Assembly: GCA_905234655.1 (NCBI GenBank)
Contig: CAJOJG010000011.1
Location: forward strand, 1-62,834
From: an uncultured Bacteroidales bacterium
GTDB taxonomy: Bacteria > Bacteroidota > Bacteroidia > Bacteroidales > UBA3824
Direction of reading: 5' to 3'
DNA: 62,834 nucleotides
Within the stretch, counting starts at the first letter, position 1. Each line of letters starts with the position of its first letter. This document shows positions 27,614 to 36,979 of the stretch, piece by piece. The position numbers and the translations under genes are program-made. The notes under the pieces are model-generated. The model was not told where the DNA came from. It worked only from the letters and a program-made list of their open reading frames with translations, and did not search any database.

Positions 27614-28555
27614 ATGTCTTCAACATCTAACATAAAGATTTTTTCCGGCACAACGTCATTGTACCTGTCGGAAAAGATAGCAAAGTCGTTTGGCACGGAA
27701 CTCGGCAAGGTAACGATGAACCACTACAGCGACGGCGAATACCAGCCCTGCCTCGAAGAGACGGTGCGCGGCGCGTATGTATTCATCGTGCAATCCACCT
27801 TCACCCCCGCCGACAACATCATGGAACTCTTGCTGATGATTGACGCCGCCCGCCGCGCCTCGGCGTACAAAATCGCCGCCGTGATTCCCTACTACGGATT
27901 CGCGCGTCAAGACCGCAAAGACAAGCCCCGCGTCGCCATCGGCTCAAAACTCATCGCCAACCTATTGACCACCGCTGGCGTTGACCGTGTAATCACCATG
28001 GACCTTCACGCCGAGCAAATCCAGGGATTCTTCGACATCCCCGTCGATCACCTCTCGTCATCGACGATTTTTGTGCCGTTCATCAATTCCCTGAAACTCG
28101 AAAACCTCGTCATAGCCTCGCCCGACATCGGCGGCAGCAAACGCGCCAACAAGTACAGCCACTTCCTCGGCGTTCCGATGGTAATCTGCCACAAGTACCG
28201 CGAGAAGGCCAACGAGGTAGCCGAAATGACCATCATCGGCGACGTGAAGGGCAAGAACGTCATCATCGTTGACGACATCATCGACACCGCCGGCACGCTC
28301 GCCAAGGCCGCCGACCTGATGATGGACAACGGTGCGCTCTCAGTCCGCGCCATCATCACCCACCCCATCCTCTCGGGCCCGGCGTACAACCGCATCGAAA
28401 ACTCAAAACTCACCAAACTCTACGTAACCGACACCATCCCGCTCAAGAAACCCAGCGACAAAATCGAAGTCCTCACCGTCGCCGACCTCTTCGCCGACGT
28501 CATCAAAAAGGTCTATAACAACCAGTCGATTTCGAGCTCGTCGTATCTGAAGTAG
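27614..28555 (+). CDS. prs: Ribose-phosphate pyrophosphokinase (PRPP synthetase)
   Basis: Makes PRPP from ribose 5-phosphate and ATP for nucleotide, histidine and NAD synthesis. 313 residues. Features: KIFSGTTSLYLSEKIA start, the DAARRASA and IPYYGFARQDRK ATP-binding region, MDLHAEQIQGFFDIPVDHL, and the PRPP-binding loop VIIVDDIIDTAGTLAKAADL. Normal length and complete. It could supply PRPP for the phosphoribosyltransferase-like protein at 60568 but the two are far apart. Confidence 0.97.
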   Translation: MSSTSNIKIFSGTTSLYLSEKIAKSFGTELGKVTMNHYSDGEYQPCLEETVRGAYVFIVQSTFTPADNIMELLLMIDAARRASAYKIAAVIPYYGFARQDRKDKPRVAIGSKLIANLLTTAGVDRVITMDLHAEQIQGFFDIPVDHLSSSTIFVPFINSLKLENLVIASPDIGGSKRANKYSHFLGVPMVICHKYREKANEVAEMTIIGDVKGKNVIIVDDIIDTAGTLAKAADLMMDNGALSVRAIITHPILSGPAYNRIENSKLTKLYVTDTIPLKKPSDKIEVLTVADLFADVIKKVYNNQSISSSSYLK

Positions 28556-28590
28556 AGTGGGTTTTGGAATTAATTATAATGTCATTAATT

Positions 28591-28627
28591 AACCGGCAAT
28601 GTGGACATCAAGTCTGCGCTGTCGGTT
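28591..28627 (+). terminator. Weak hairpin after prs
   Basis: AACCGGCA (28591-28598) pairs with TGTCGGTT (28620-28627) with one G-T pair; it is followed by GATTTTATT. The T-run is weak, so termination is possible but not certain. Confidence 0.4.
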
Positions 28628-28696
28628 GATTTTATTCAACATGAAAAAAACGAATTGAAAATAAAGGAAAGGACATTACATCAAATACTAATAACC

Positions 28697-29542
28697 ATGA
28701 AAAGAACCTTCATCCTTGCCGCCATGCTTACAGCGGCACTCTGCGGCTGCAACGGCGGCGCAAAAAATCAAGAAACCGCCCAACAACCGGCTGAAACAGA
28801 AACCCAAACCCAACCCGCCGAACCCAAGACGGAAACACCGTCTCAAAACGCCAACGCCTCAAACGCCGACAAGTCCGTTGACTGGGAAAAACCGCTCTAC
28901 TCTATCAACGACGAAACCGGCGACACCCTTCAAAAATGGGTTTACGACGGCAACACTGTAACCGAATACTCAATGGGCGACTACGGCGACGGCAGCACCA
29001 CCTACAAGTACGACACCAACCACCGCCTCATTTCAGAAGATGGCGACATCAATACCGGCAACATCCACCGCAGCGGAATGGCATACACCTACCAAGACAA
29101 AAAACGCTACGGAACAGGCCAACAGAGCACCGACGGCTACTCTTACTACACCGAAATAGACGAAATCGCATGGTACGCCGACGACAACTACACCCTCGAC
29201 ACATTGATAATGACCCTCACCTGCGAAATGGAATGGGAAGAAGACGGGGAAAAAGACAAGGAAGTCGAAAGTTCCACCGTCAAGAAATACAAAGACGGCA
29301 AACTCATCGAGCAAACCACCTACGGCTGCGACTACACCAACGTCAAAGACCCTGCGCAGCATTTCCGCTCAAAAATCATTTACAAATACTATTCCGACGG
29401 AATGCTCAAATCCGAAACCATCGTTGACAAAGACGGCAACCCAATGGGCGAATACGCCACCACCACCTACACCTACAAAGGCAACGCCCGCATATCGACC
29501 GACACCGGCACAGGCGAAACCACGTATTACGCCAAAAAATAA
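28697..29542 (+). CDS. Lipoprotein of unknown function
   Basis: 281 residues from the ATG at 28697 (a longer open frame starts at 28601 but lacks a signal sequence). Signal peptide with lipobox LCGC (cysteine at about 18), then a disordered stretch rich in Gln, Thr, Pro and Glu (residues 22-60). The rest is a repetitive beta pattern of the YD-repeat style seen in lipoprotein antigens: YKYDTNHRLISEDGD, MAYTYQDKKRYGTG, VKKYKDGKLIEQTTYG, IYKYYSDGMLKSETIVDKDG and TTTYTYKGNARIST. Such KYDxxGxLIxE units are common in exported Bacteroidota proteins. No enzyme motif seen. Confidence 0.7.
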   Translation: MKRTFILAAMLTAALCGCNGGAKNQETAQQPAETETQTQPAEPKTETPSQNANASNADKSVDWEKPLYSINDETGDTLQKWVYDGNTVTEYSMGDYGDGSTTYKYDTNHRLISEDGDINTGNIHRSGMAYTYQDKKRYGTGQQSTDGYSYYTEIDEIAWYADDNYTLDTLIMTLTCEMEWEEDGEKDKEVESSTVKKYKDGKLIEQTTYGCDYTNVKDPAQHFRSKIIYKYYSDGMLKSETIVDKDGNPMGEYATTTYTYKGNARISTDTGTGETTYYAKK

Positions 29543-29553
29543 TGACATTTTTG

Positions 29554-29585
29554 AAAGCCGATTTGGTTCACAAGTCGGCTTTTTG
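29554..29585 (+). terminator. Terminator after the lipoprotein gene
   Basis: AAAGCCGA (29554-29561) pairs with TCGGCTTT (29575-29582), followed by TTG. The following 29586-29680 still reads as a short coding-like tail (VQLSQLEQLNVDLIKAI then a stop at about 29675), perhaps a relic of another gene's 3' end; otherwise nothing is seen up to 29725. Confidence 0.75.
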
Positions 29586-29724
29586 ACTGTAAGTTCAATT
29601 TCGAAGTGCAACTCTCTCAACTTGAACAACTCAACGTGGATTTGATTAAGGCGATAGAAAACAAGAAAGAGGAATAGACTTCGCAATTTTAACGAAACAA
29701 ATGCAAAAAAATATTCAATTTTAT

Positions 29725-29755
29725 TTTGCCACGTCAAAAGTTGGTTATATATTTG
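29725..29755 (+). promoter_or_regulatory. Consensus Bacteroides promoter
   Basis: TTTG at 29725-29728, 19 bases, TATATTTG at 29748-29755: the closest match to the consensus in the window. It serves the TIG-domain lipoprotein gene at 29839, leaving a leader of about 75 bases. Confidence 0.8.
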
Positions 29756-29767
29756 CTGCGTAAAACA

Positions 29768-29805
29768 ACCAAGATTTATATCCGTATTATTACCAAGATT
29801 TATAT
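29768..29805 (+). repeat. Direct repeat in the leader of the TIG lipoprotein gene
   Basis: ACCAAGATTTATAT occurs at 29768-29781 and again at 29792-29805, 24 bases apart, between the predicted transcription start and the ATG. It could be a binding site on the leader RNA or DNA, or a small duplication. Confidence 0.6.
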
Positions 29806-29838
29806 TCATATATTACTAACACATAACTAATTCTTACT

Positions 29839-31332
29839 ATGAGAAAAATTATCTTTAAAGTATCGACGATGCTTGCTCTGTCGGGTCTTATCGCCCTCTC
29901 GTTTGTAAGCACGTCCTGCGGCGACGACGATGACGAGATTGTGACAGACACCACGACTCATAACTCAGGCACCGACACCACCCCCACGGATTCTACAGGC
30001 ACAGTTACACCTGGCACAGACTCCACCAGCACCGATTCTACTGTCACAGGACTTGTCCCGGTTCCGAAGGAGATCAAGTTTGGTGAAGACGGCACTATCG
30101 CCGTGACAGGCACAAACCTCTCTCAAGTCACCAAGATTCAACTTGGCGATGTCGTTTTGGAAGGCGACGCGCTCAAGGTTGACGGCGATACCCTCACAAT
30201 CTCTCTCGGAGACGCAGAACTCCCCACAGGCAAGCAGACAGTAACCGTCATCTACAAGGATGCAACTGGAGCAGAACACTCAGTTCCGTTGCCAGTGGAT
30301 ATTCCTGAACAAGCCGCAGTTGTAGTACCCTCACTTGGCGGAATCACCTTCAATGAAGATGGTTCTGTAACAGTCACAGGCGAAAATCTGTCAATGATAA
30401 CAAAACTTCAGATCGGCGATGTCGTACTTGAAGGAACTGACTTCACTGCTGAAGACAATAAAATCACACTTTCCGCTGCAAATTTGCCTTCGGGCGAGCA
30501 GACAGTGACAGTCACCTACAAGGACGCGGCAGGAGAGGAGAAGACCGCTGATGTCACAGTCACAATTCCAGAGGTCGAAGTGCCGGTTGTAGACGCGTCG
30601 GTACTCTTCAGTGGCACCACAGATTTGGGTCAATGGGAAGGTGGCGTTGTCATTCCTGCGGACCAACTTTCGGGTTTGACTGCTCAGACGTTGGTTAGTG
30701 TCAAAGGAACATTGGAATCGGCCGCAACCGTAGAATACCGCCAAATTCAGTTGAAATCCGCTGCCGATAACTGGCCGGCACTCGAGGCCACAATGCAAAG
30801 TGCTGCAGGCTCTCTGTATCCTATGTTCTCAGGACAATTCGACTTTACTCTTTCTGAGGCCGACTTGGAAAGCATAAAGGAAAACGGTTTGGTAATTGCA
30901 GGTCAGGGCATCACGATTACCGATGTCACGATAATTGGCACAAAGATTTCTGAAACTTTGGCCGAAAATGTTGAATCGTACAAAAACTTCATAACAAAAG
31001 AAGCTTTGTCGGATATTGTTGCAAATGCAGTTTCTGGATATTCAAAACTTGTTTTCCACTGTGCATTGGCTAAAGATGATGAAAATACATGGGATTATGT
31101 TGGACAGCTTGCTGGTTGGAATTCCGAATGGGAGAACTCCACGGACGAATTTGGCGACTTTACGTTCAAGTTGCAGGGTAAAGTTCCAACAGGTGCAACG
31201 GGCGAGACATTCGATATTGAGTTCAGTGTTGACGATGTACTTTCGTTAGCTAATACCGACATCTTCTGTGTAAACATCTGGGACGGCAAGTTTGAAATAT
31301 CTTCTGTTGAAGTAACATACGTCGTAAAATAG
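29839..31332 (+). CDS. Surface lipoprotein with two TIG-like domains
   Basis: 497 residues. Lipobox in FVSTSC with an acidic GDDDDE stretch directly after the cysteine, the type of signal that sends lipoproteins to the Bacteroidota cell surface. A Thr/Asp linker (residues 35-70) is followed by two homologous IPT/TIG-like domains (about 75-155 and 160-245), recognised by the parallel segments LSQVTKIQLGDVVLEG and LSMITKLQIGDVVLEG and QTVTVIYKDATG / QTVTVTYKDAAG. The C-terminal half has two beta-sandwich-like carbohydrate-binding-type segments (DLGQWEGGVVIPADQL to VIAGQGITITDVTIIG, and a second ending WDGKFEISSVEVTYV). Likely a glycan-binding surface protein; no SusC/SusD neighbours, so the ligand is unknown. 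Confidence 0.72.
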   Translation: MRKIIFKVSTMLALSGLIALSFVSTSCGDDDDEIVTDTTTHNSGTDTTPTDSTGTVTPGTDSTSTDSTVTGLVPVPKEIKFGEDGTIAVTGTNLSQVTKIQLGDVVLEGDALKVDGDTLTISLGDAELPTGKQTVTVIYKDATGAEHSVPLPVDIPEQAAVVVPSLGGITFNEDGSVTVTGENLSMITKLQIGDVVLEGTDFTAEDNKITLSAANLPSGEQTVTVTYKDAAGEEKTADVTVTIPEVEVPVVDASVLFSGTTDLGQWEGGVVIPADQLSGLTAQTLVSVKGTLESAATVEYRQIQLKSAADNWPALEATMQSAAGSLYPMFSGQFDFTLSEADLESIKENGLVIAGQGITITDVTIIGTKISETLAENVESYKNFITKEALSDIVANAVSGYSKLVFHCALAKDDENTWDYVGQLAGWNSEWENSTDEFGDFTFKLQGKVPTGATGETFDIEFSVDDVLSLANTDIFCVNIWDGKFEISSVEVTYVVK

Positions 31333-31360
31333 TATTCAGTACACAACTTCCTAATAATAA

Positions 31361-31397
31361 AACGCCCCGAAATCCTGAATGGTTCGGGGCGTTTTTT
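31361..31397. terminator. Bidirectional terminator
   Basis: AAAACGCCCCGA (31361-31372) pairs with TCGGGGCGTTTT (31385-31396), with an A-run on the left and T-run on the right. It lies between the converging TIG lipoprotein and glnS genes and can end both transcripts. Confidence 0.9.
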
Positions 31398-31422
31398 GTG
31401 CGTTATTGTTTTTGGATTTTTG

Positions 31423-33117
31423 TTATTTGCTCATCTTCGCCCAAGTGTCTTTGAGTGTAACAGTGCGGTTGAAGACCAGGTGTCCGGGCGTGGATTCCTT
31501 GTCGCAACAGAAATAGCCGATGCGCTCGAATTGGTAGCTGTCCAAGGGCTTTGCGTCGAGAAGCGACGGCTCTACGAGGGCTTCCTTGACTGTGAGCGAG
31601 TCGGGATTGAGGTTAGAGAGGAAATCTTTGCCTTCCTCAGCCTCGTCGGGATTCTCTTTGTTGAAAAGCCTATCATAAAGCCTTACTTCAGCTTTCACTG
31701 CGTCTTTGGCTGACACCCAATGGATTGTGCCTTTCACCTTGCGGCCGTCGGGCGAGTCGCCGCCGCGTGTCAAGGGGTCGTAGGTGCAGTGAAGTTCGGT
31801 GATGTTGCCGTCGGCATCCTTGATTACTTCCTGACATGTGATGAAGTACGCGTACCTCAGGCGCACTTCCGCGCCGGGGCTGAGGCGGAAATATTTTTTT
31901 GGCGGATTTTCCATGAAATCCTCGCGCTCGATGTAGATTTCCTTGCCAAATGGTACCATTCGCGTGCCGTCGTCGGGGTTTTCGGGGTTGTTGACGGCTT
32001 CGAGAAGTTCGGTCTTGCCGTCGGGATAGTTGGTGATGACTACCTTCAAGGGATTGATTACGCCAAGCACCCTAAGTGCCTTTTTGTTAAGGTCTTCGCG
32101 AATGCAAAATTCAAGTAGCGAGAGGTCGATGATGTTGTCGCGTTTTGCCACGCCCACTTTCTCGACGAATTTCCAAAGCGAATCTTTTGTGTAGCCGCGT
32201 CTGCGTAGTCCGCTGACGGTGGGCATGCGGGGGTCGTCCCAGCCGTTGACGTAATGTTCTTCCACGAGGCGTTTGAGTTTGCGCTTCGACATCACGGTGT
32301 AGTTGAGGTTGAGACGTGCAAATTCGTGCTGGTGGGGACGCGGTGCGCCTGCGGGTGCTATCTGGTCGAGAAACCAGTCGTACAGGGGCCTGTGCACCTC
32401 AAATTCGAGCGTGCAGATGCTGTGTGTGATGCCCTCGATGTAGTCGCTTTGGCCGTGGGCGTAGTCGTACATGGGGTAGATGCACCATTTGTTGCCGGTG
32501 CGGTGGTGCTCGGCGTGAAGTATGCGGTACATTATGGGGTCGCGCATCTGCATGTTTGGCGACGACATGTCGATTTTGGCGCGGAGGGTGTATGAATTGT
32601 CGGGAAACTCGCCGTTTTTCATCCTCTCGAATAGGTCGAGGCTTTCTTCTATCGGACGGTCGCGGTAGGGGCTTGTGCCGGGTTCTGCCGGTGTGCCACG
32701 GTGCGCGCTGAGTTCTTCGGGCGTGAGTTGGCAGACGTATGCCTTGCCCTGTTTGATGAGCATCACCGCCCATTCGTAGAGTTGCTGGAAATAGTTGGAG
32801 GCGTAATACTCGCGGTCGTCCCACTCTGCGCCGAGCCAGTGGAGGTCTTCGCGGATTGCATCGACGTACTCAGTCTTTTCGGCGGTTGGGTTGGTGTCGT
32901 CGAAACGGACGTTCATCTTGCCGTTGTATTTTTTCGCCATGCCGTAGTTGAGGATTATCGACTTGGCGTGGCCAATGTGGAGGTAGCCGTTTGGCTCTGG
33001 GGGGAAGCGGGTGTGTACTTCGCCCTTGTAGCCGTCCTGTAGGTCGCCTTCTATAATCTGTTCGATGAAGTTGAGCGAGGCCTTCTTCTCGCCGCTTTCT
33101 GTCTTGATTTCTTCCAT
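31423..33117 (-). CDS. glnS: Glutaminyl-tRNA synthetase
   Basis: Class I synthetase making Gln-tRNA directly. 564 residues from the ATG at 33117 ([17 protein letters not shown]); a longer open frame to 33228 would run through the promoter region and is not preferred. HIGH motif in [15 protein letters not shown] near residue 37, KMSKS-like [10 protein letters not shown] near 270, then the C-terminal anticodon-binding beta barrels ([26 protein letters not shown]). Divergent from folB with about 100 bases between starts; minus-strand TACTTTTG at 33150-33143 is a possible -7 box. Confidence 0.97.
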   Translation of the reverse strand: MEEIKTESGEKKASLNFIEQIIEGDLQDGYKGEVHTRFPPEPNGYLHIGHAKSIILNYGMAKKYNGKMNVRFDDTNPTAEKTEYVDAIREDLHWLGAEWDDREYYASNYFQQLYEWAVMLIKQGKAYVCQLTPEELSAHRGTPAEPGTSPYRDRPIEESLDLFERMKNGEFPDNSYTLRAKIDMSSPNMQMRDPIMYRILHAEHHRTGNKWCIYPMYDYAHGQSDYIEGITHSICTLEFEVHRPLYDWFLDQIAPAGAPRPHQHEFARLNLNYTVMSKRKLKRLVEEHYVNGWDDPRMPTVSGLRRRGYTKDSLWKFVEKVGVAKRDNIIDLSLLEFCIREDLNKKALRVLGVINPLKVVITNYPDGKTELLEAVNNPENPDDGTRMVPFGKEIYIEREDFMENPPKKYFRLSPGAEVRLRYAYFITCQEVIKDADGNITELHCTYDPLTRGGDSPDGRKVKGTIHWVSAKDAVKAEVRLYDRLFNKENPDEAEEGKDFLSNLNPDSLTVKEALVEPSLLDAKPLDSYQFERIGYFCCDKESTPGHLVFNRTVTLKDTWAKMSK

Positions 33118-33171
33118 TTTCGTTAAAAATTTTTTTATGCCGCAAAAGTAACAAAATTTAAGGCAATTTTG

Positions 33172-33179
33172 TAATTTTG
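33172..33179 (+). promoter_or_regulatory. -7 box of folB
   Basis: TAATTTTG fits TAnnTTTG and lies 39 bases before the folB ATG. A -33 TTTG at proper spacing is not obvious. Confidence 0.4.
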
Positions 33180-33218
33180 CGGTCGATTTTTTGTCGTTAA
33201 TCATTAAAAATACGCGAA

Positions 33219-33569
33219 ATGGGTACAATCAGGCTCGAAGGTATGAAATTCCGCGCCCACGTGGGCACCACGGACGCCGAGCGCATGGCGGGCAGCGACG
33301 TGGACGTTACGGTATATTACGACTGCGACACCGAGACGCCGGGCATCAGCGACTGCCTCGACGACGCTGTGGATTATTCCAAGATATATGACGCGGTGGC
33401 GTGGGAAATGCTCGTGGAATGTAACCTCATCGAGAATATCGCCCACCGTATCCTGATGCGGCTGAAGAAGAATTTTGCCGGCATTTCCAATGTCGGGGTG
33501 GTTGTCAGGAAACATTACCCCGCCGTGGCGGGTGCGTTAGAATGTAGCGTAGTGGAGGTGAAGGGATAA
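33219..33569 (+). CDS. folB: Dihydroneopterin aldolase
   Basis: Folate pathway enzyme cleaving 7,8-dihydroneopterin. 116 residues, usual for the family. It begins [18 protein letters not shown], with the glutamate/histidine strand typical of FolB, continues with VDVTVYYDC and [16 protein letters not shown], the substrate-binding glutamate region [11 protein letters not shown], and the catalytic lysine in [15 protein letters not shown]. Other folate genes are not present. A small hairpin follows. Confidence 0.92.
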   Translation: MGTIRLEGMKFRAHVGTTDAERMAGSDVDVTVYYDCDTETPGISDCLDDAVDYSKIYDAVAWEMLVECNLIENIAHRILMRLKKNFAGISNVGVVVRKHYPAVAGALECSVVEVKG

Positions 33570-33580
33570 GGGCGGTGTTG

Positions 33581-33597
33581 GGCGGTTATAAACCGCC
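33581..33597 (+). terminator. Short hairpin after folB
   Basis: GGCGGTT, loop ATA, AACCGCC. No T-run follows, so termination is uncertain. Confidence 0.35.
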
Positions 33598-33672
33598 TCA
33601 AGGAACTAAACACGATTATTGTGATTATGGGGGACATTCATTATATTTGTATGAAGTTGTTATAATCAAAAA

Positions 33673-33762
33673 ATGAACCACGGAAGAAACACTTGCAACC
33701 AGTTGAAGGCTGTCCGTAAGAAGATTGCGGATGCAAACGGGGTCAATCCTTTATGTCGTTGA
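33673..33762 (+). pseudogene. N-terminal stub of a conserved Bacteroidales protein
   Basis: 29 codons, MNHGRNTCNQLKAVRKKIAD, then ANGVNPLCR and stop. The pattern CNxLKxxRxxIAxANxI is the start of a family common in Bacteroidales, in which it is followed by a cysteine cluster (CxxxGDCxGTCPxC). Here the frame ends where that cluster should begin and the DNA runs into the 3' end of the next, opposite gene (33743-34528), so the rest appears to have been lost at a rearrangement. Confidence 0.6.
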
Positions 33763-34528
33763 TTATCTTAGACACTATCTGCCTTGTGTTTGTGATAGTG
33801 TTTTGGGCTTGCTTTTCCGGGATGAAAAACATCACGATGCCGATGGCGGCGATGATGATGTAGATTGTCTTGGCGTTTGAGATGCTGTTTTGGCGGGCTT
33901 TGGCGGTGGAGTAGGGGACGACGCTCGTCACTTCAAACGCGCTGTCGTCGGCGTTGCTTTTTGTTATGGAGAGTGCCACTTTCGCGCTGTCGGGGATGTA
34001 TTCGCGCTGTAGAATTATGCGCGGCTCGCCTTTCGTGTAGATGCCATTGAGGTTGAACTTATATTTGAAATATCTGACTTCTAAGTTGTTGTAGGTTTTT
34101 GTGAGTTTTAGTTGTGAGAGGGTAGAGGTGTCTTGGTCACACTCTATCGACCGTGGCGTGATGTGTATAAAGCCTTTCGAGGTGCCGTCGGGGATGCGGA
34201 GATAGTTGGACTTGTGGTTCCAGTCGAGCAGGACATTCTGTGTGTTGTCGGGCCAAATCGCACATATATAGATCCGCCCTTTAATGGCTTTCTGGTGGTT
34301 GTCGGGCATGTCGAATGTGTCGTCGGAGTGGATTGTGGTCACGACACAGACTTTGTCGCTGGATTCGAGGGCGTCGGCGATGTCCTTTGTGTCGACGAGT
34401 TTTACGCCCTCGAGTTCTGCGGTCGTGTTGGAGAATGTATGAGCCATGAAGCCGACAAACCCTGTCATCAGGAGCAAAAGCCCGAGAAGACATGCCATTA
34501 CAGATGTGTTGTTAAGGCTCAGTGACAT
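33743..34528 (-). CDS. Hypothetical membrane protein, 261 residues
   Basis: Two membrane spans: one near the N-terminus (about residues 11-32, MACLLGLLLLMTGFVGF) and one near the C-terminus (about 222-240, TIYIIIAAIGIVMFFI), with a roughly 190-residue beta-rich domain between them that would face the periplasm. That domain includes IKGRIYICAIWPDNTQNVLL and RYFKYKFNLNGIYTKGEPRI. No domain recognised. The short C-terminal tail is cytosolic. Its neighbour at 34563 is on the same strand, 34 bases upstream. Confidence 0.65.
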   Translation of the reverse strand: MSLSLNNTSVMACLLGLLLLMTGFVGFMAHTFSNTTAELEGVKLVDTKDIADALESSDKVCVVTTIHSDDTFDMPDNHQKAIKGRIYICAIWPDNTQNVLLDWNHKSNYLRIPDGTSKGFIHITPRSIECDQDTSTLSQLKLTKTYNNLEVRYFKYKFNLNGIYTKGEPRIILQREYIPDSAKVALSITKSNADDSAFEVTSVVPYSTAKARQNSISNAKTIYIIIAAIGIVMFFIPEKQAQNTITNTRQIVSKIINDIKD

Positions 34529-34562
34529 TTTGTTGTGTGTGTTCTCTCAACTCCTTGTGTTT

Positions 34563-35285
34563 TTATGATGCAAAACCGTAGCGGAGTTCCTCTTTTTGTT
34601 TTTCATACGGGCGCAGGACGTATGTCACGCCGTATTTTGAGCATTGTTCGCGTTTGCGCTCCGGGGTCTCTGTGCTGTAGTATTCCTCGATTTCGTTCCA
34701 GGCCTGGGCGATGAGGCGGTCACAGTCCGGGCGGAGCGACGAGACTTTGGTGTTAGTCCTTGTGCTGATGCTTTGGAGCATCTTTTGGAAGTTGAGTTTT
34801 TCGATGAACTGGTCGTAGTATACTTTCACGACGCCTATTTTGGGGCAAAGTATCGGCGTTCCGGCTCTGACGACACGGTCGTTCTCCCCTTTGATGACTT
34901 TTTCGCCCCATTCGATGACTTCCTTTTCTGTGGCGAGGTCGGGGATTCGTCCGCTTTTCTCGTCGAGGCCGTAATATTTACGCGCCGACGGTTTTATTTC
35001 GCCGCGCAAGATCGCCATGTTGAGGACTTGGAGGAAGTGGGAGATGTAGATTTTGGCCTTTTTGTGGGCGTTTGTATAGTCCTTGCTATTAGCCACTTGC
35101 CTGTCCTTCGCCTCCTTCTGCATCATCCGTGCCTGTTCGAAGATGGGCATGAAGGCCTTTATCTTGTTGAACGTGGCTTCCTTGAATGCGAGGAGGCGGA
35201 CATCGTACTTAGTCCCGAATTCGATAATCTTGCTGAGGGCGCGAACCCTTGCGGCGTCTGTATTTGGCAATCTTCTGTATGGCAT
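34563..35285 (-). CDS. Conserved hypothetical protein, 240 residues
   Basis: The ATG at 35285 (MPYRRLPNTDAARVRALSKI) is preferred; the frame is open further upstream to 35441 but that part is AT-rich leader-like sequence. The protein is basic and helical, without membrane spans: an N-terminal segment KIIEFGTKYDVRLLAFKE, a long helical middle with ISHFLQVLNMAILRGEIKP, and the C-terminal YGVTYVLRPYEKQKEELRYG. Similar RLPNTD-start proteins occur in other Bacteroidota genomes. Function unknown. Confidence 0.68.
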   Translation of the reverse strand: MPYRRLPNTDAARVRALSKIIEFGTKYDVRLLAFKEATFNKIKAFMPIFEQARMMQKEAKDRQVANSKDYTNAHKKAKIYISHFLQVLNMAILRGEIKPSARKYYGLDEKSGRIPDLATEKEVIEWGEKVIKGENDRVVRAGTPILCPKIGVVKVYYDQFIEKLNFQKMLQSISTRTNTKVSSLRPDCDRLIAQAWNEIEEYYSTETPERKREQCSKYGVTYVLRPYEKQKEELRYGFAS

Positions 35286-35475
35286 TTTTTTAAGTTTTAG
35301 TGGTTTATAGTTTATGGTCATTAATTGTATTTCAAAACAAATGCCGAAGTTTATGTTTGGGAAGATTTTTTTTGGGGTATTCGCAGCAAATTTTTTCTTG
35401 GCGCGTATTGTATTTATCATTATCTTTGTCCTCGAAACCAAACTTTATTTGGATTAAACTAATACTTCAACTAAA

Positions 35476-36885
35476 ATGTTCAGCAAAGAGACATATTCAA
35501 AGAGGCGCGAAGCCCTCAAAAAAACGGTCGGCTCGGGGCTGATACTTCTGCCGGGCAACAACGAATTGCCGTTCAACTACTCGGGCAACACATTCCCGTT
35601 CCGCCAAGACAGCACGTTCCTGTATTTCGTCGGCATCGACGAGCCGGGGCTGTTTGCGGTGTTGGACTGCGACGGCGGCGCGGATTACCTTTTTGGCGAC
35701 GACCTGACCATTGAAGACATCATTTGGAACGGCCCTGCGCCGTCGGTGGCTGACAAGGCTGCGCTCGTCGGCATCGCCAACACCCGCCCGACGAGTGAAC
35801 TTCGCGGTTTTCTGTCCGCGCACCACGGCAAAATCCATTTCATCAATCCGTATCAGGGCGACATCGCGATTTGGGTGTCGGAGTTGTTGAATATTCCGCC
35901 GTCGCAACTCAAAGAGCGTCAGTCCATTGAGATGATTAAGGCGATAGTGGCGATGCGGACGGTAAAAGAGCCGGAAGAAATCGTCGAGATAGAGAAAGGC
36001 GTGGCGGCTACGGAAGCCATGCACCGTCGGGCTATGATATTCGTCGGCGAGTGCATCGCCTCGGGTGTCCAGGCAACGGAACGCGATGTCCTTGGAGAAA
36101 TATCGAAAGTCGCTGTTTCTCAGGGATATTACCACTCTTTCCCGCCTATCGTCACAGTCCACGGCGAAGTTTTCCACAGCCATGGTCGCCGTGGAACGCT
36201 CGATGATGGTAGACTGCTGCTCGTCGATGCCGGCTCGGAAAGTTTTGAGCATTACGCGGGCGACATGACGCGCACGTTCCCAGTCTCGGGCAAGTATTCC
36301 GACAGGCAGAACGACATTTATAATATTGTGTTGAGCGCAAACATGAGCGTCATCAAAGCCGCTAAGCCCGGCGTTTCATGGCGCAAGATGCACGACCTCG
36401 CTGCGCGTGAGATTGCCACGGGGCTTAAGAGTGTGGGGCTGATGAAAGGCGACACAGACAGCATCGTCGAGAGCGGTGCGTATGCGCTGTTTTTCCCGCA
36501 TGGACTTGGACATTTGGTCGGGCTTGACGTACACGACATGGAGAACTACGGCGAGGATTTCGTTGGCTATAATGATAATGTAAAAAGGTCAACAGTCTTC
36601 GGTCCAAACTGTCTGCGCTATGGACTTGACTTGAAGGAAAATATGATAATCACCGACGAGCCGGGCATCTATTTCATCCCGCAACTCATCGATCTTTGGC
36701 GCAGCGGAAACAAGTTCGGCGACTTCATCAATTATGACGCTGTGGAACGTTACCGTGATTTTGGAGGTGTGCGCATAGAGGACGACCTGCTGATAACCGC
36801 AGACGGCAGCCGTGCGATAGGCGGAACCGTCCCGAAGACCGTCGAAGATGTGGAGACGTTCATAAAAAATGGCGGCTGCAAGTAG
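35476..36885 (+). CDS. Xaa-Pro aminopeptidase (M24B)
   Basis: Metallopeptidase removing N-terminal residues before proline, 469 residues. N-terminal creatinase-like domain (LLPGNNELPFNYSGNTFPFR), then the pita-bread catalytic domain with the five metal ligands: LLVDAGSE (Asp), YAGDMTRTFPV (Asp), FFPHGLGHLVGLDVHD (His), ITDEPGIYF (Glu) and GVRIEDDLL (Glu). All are present. Cytosolic (no signal peptide). Single gene. Confidence 0.94.
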   Translation: MFSKETYSKRREALKKTVGSGLILLPGNNELPFNYSGNTFPFRQDSTFLYFVGIDEPGLFAVLDCDGGADYLFGDDLTIEDIIWNGPAPSVADKAALVGIANTRPTSELRGFLSAHHGKIHFINPYQGDIAIWVSELLNIPPSQLKERQSIEMIKAIVAMRTVKEPEEIVEIEKGVAATEAMHRRAMIFVGECIASGVQATERDVLGEISKVAVSQGYYHSFPPIVTVHGEVFHSHGRRGTLDDGRLLLVDAGSESFEHYAGDMTRTFPVSGKYSDRQNDIYNIVLSANMSVIKAAKPGVSWRKMHDLAAREIATGLKSVGLMKGDTDSIVESGAYALFFPHGLGHLVGLDVHDMENYGEDFVGYNDNVKRSTVFGPNCLRYGLDLKENMIITDEPGIYFIPQLIDLWRSGNKFGDFINYDAVERYRDFGGVRIEDDLLITADGSRAIGGTVPKTVEDVETFIKNGGCK

Positions 36886-36923
36886 TTTTTTTTCGTAATA
36901 TTGCATAAATAATAGCCCTAATT

Positions 36924-36954
36924 TTTGGATTTTATGTTTTAAATATTAATTTTG
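36924..36954 (+). promoter_or_regulatory. Promoter of the two-component pair
   Basis: TTTG at 36924-36927, 19 bases, TAATTTTG at 36947-36954, 25 bases before the ATG at 36980. Full consensus match. Confidence 0.75.
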
Positions 36955-36979
36955 CAGTTGGAAAATTAACGATAAGAGT

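Noticed and set aside
28560..28696. Riboswitch in the leader before the lipoprotein gene
   Set aside because: Only one weak hairpin with no conserved core recognised; better seen as the end of prs.
29586..29680. Coding-like tail after the lipoprotein terminator
   Set aside because: Only about 30 codons without a start and no recognisable family; noted in the terminator entry and not called a gene.
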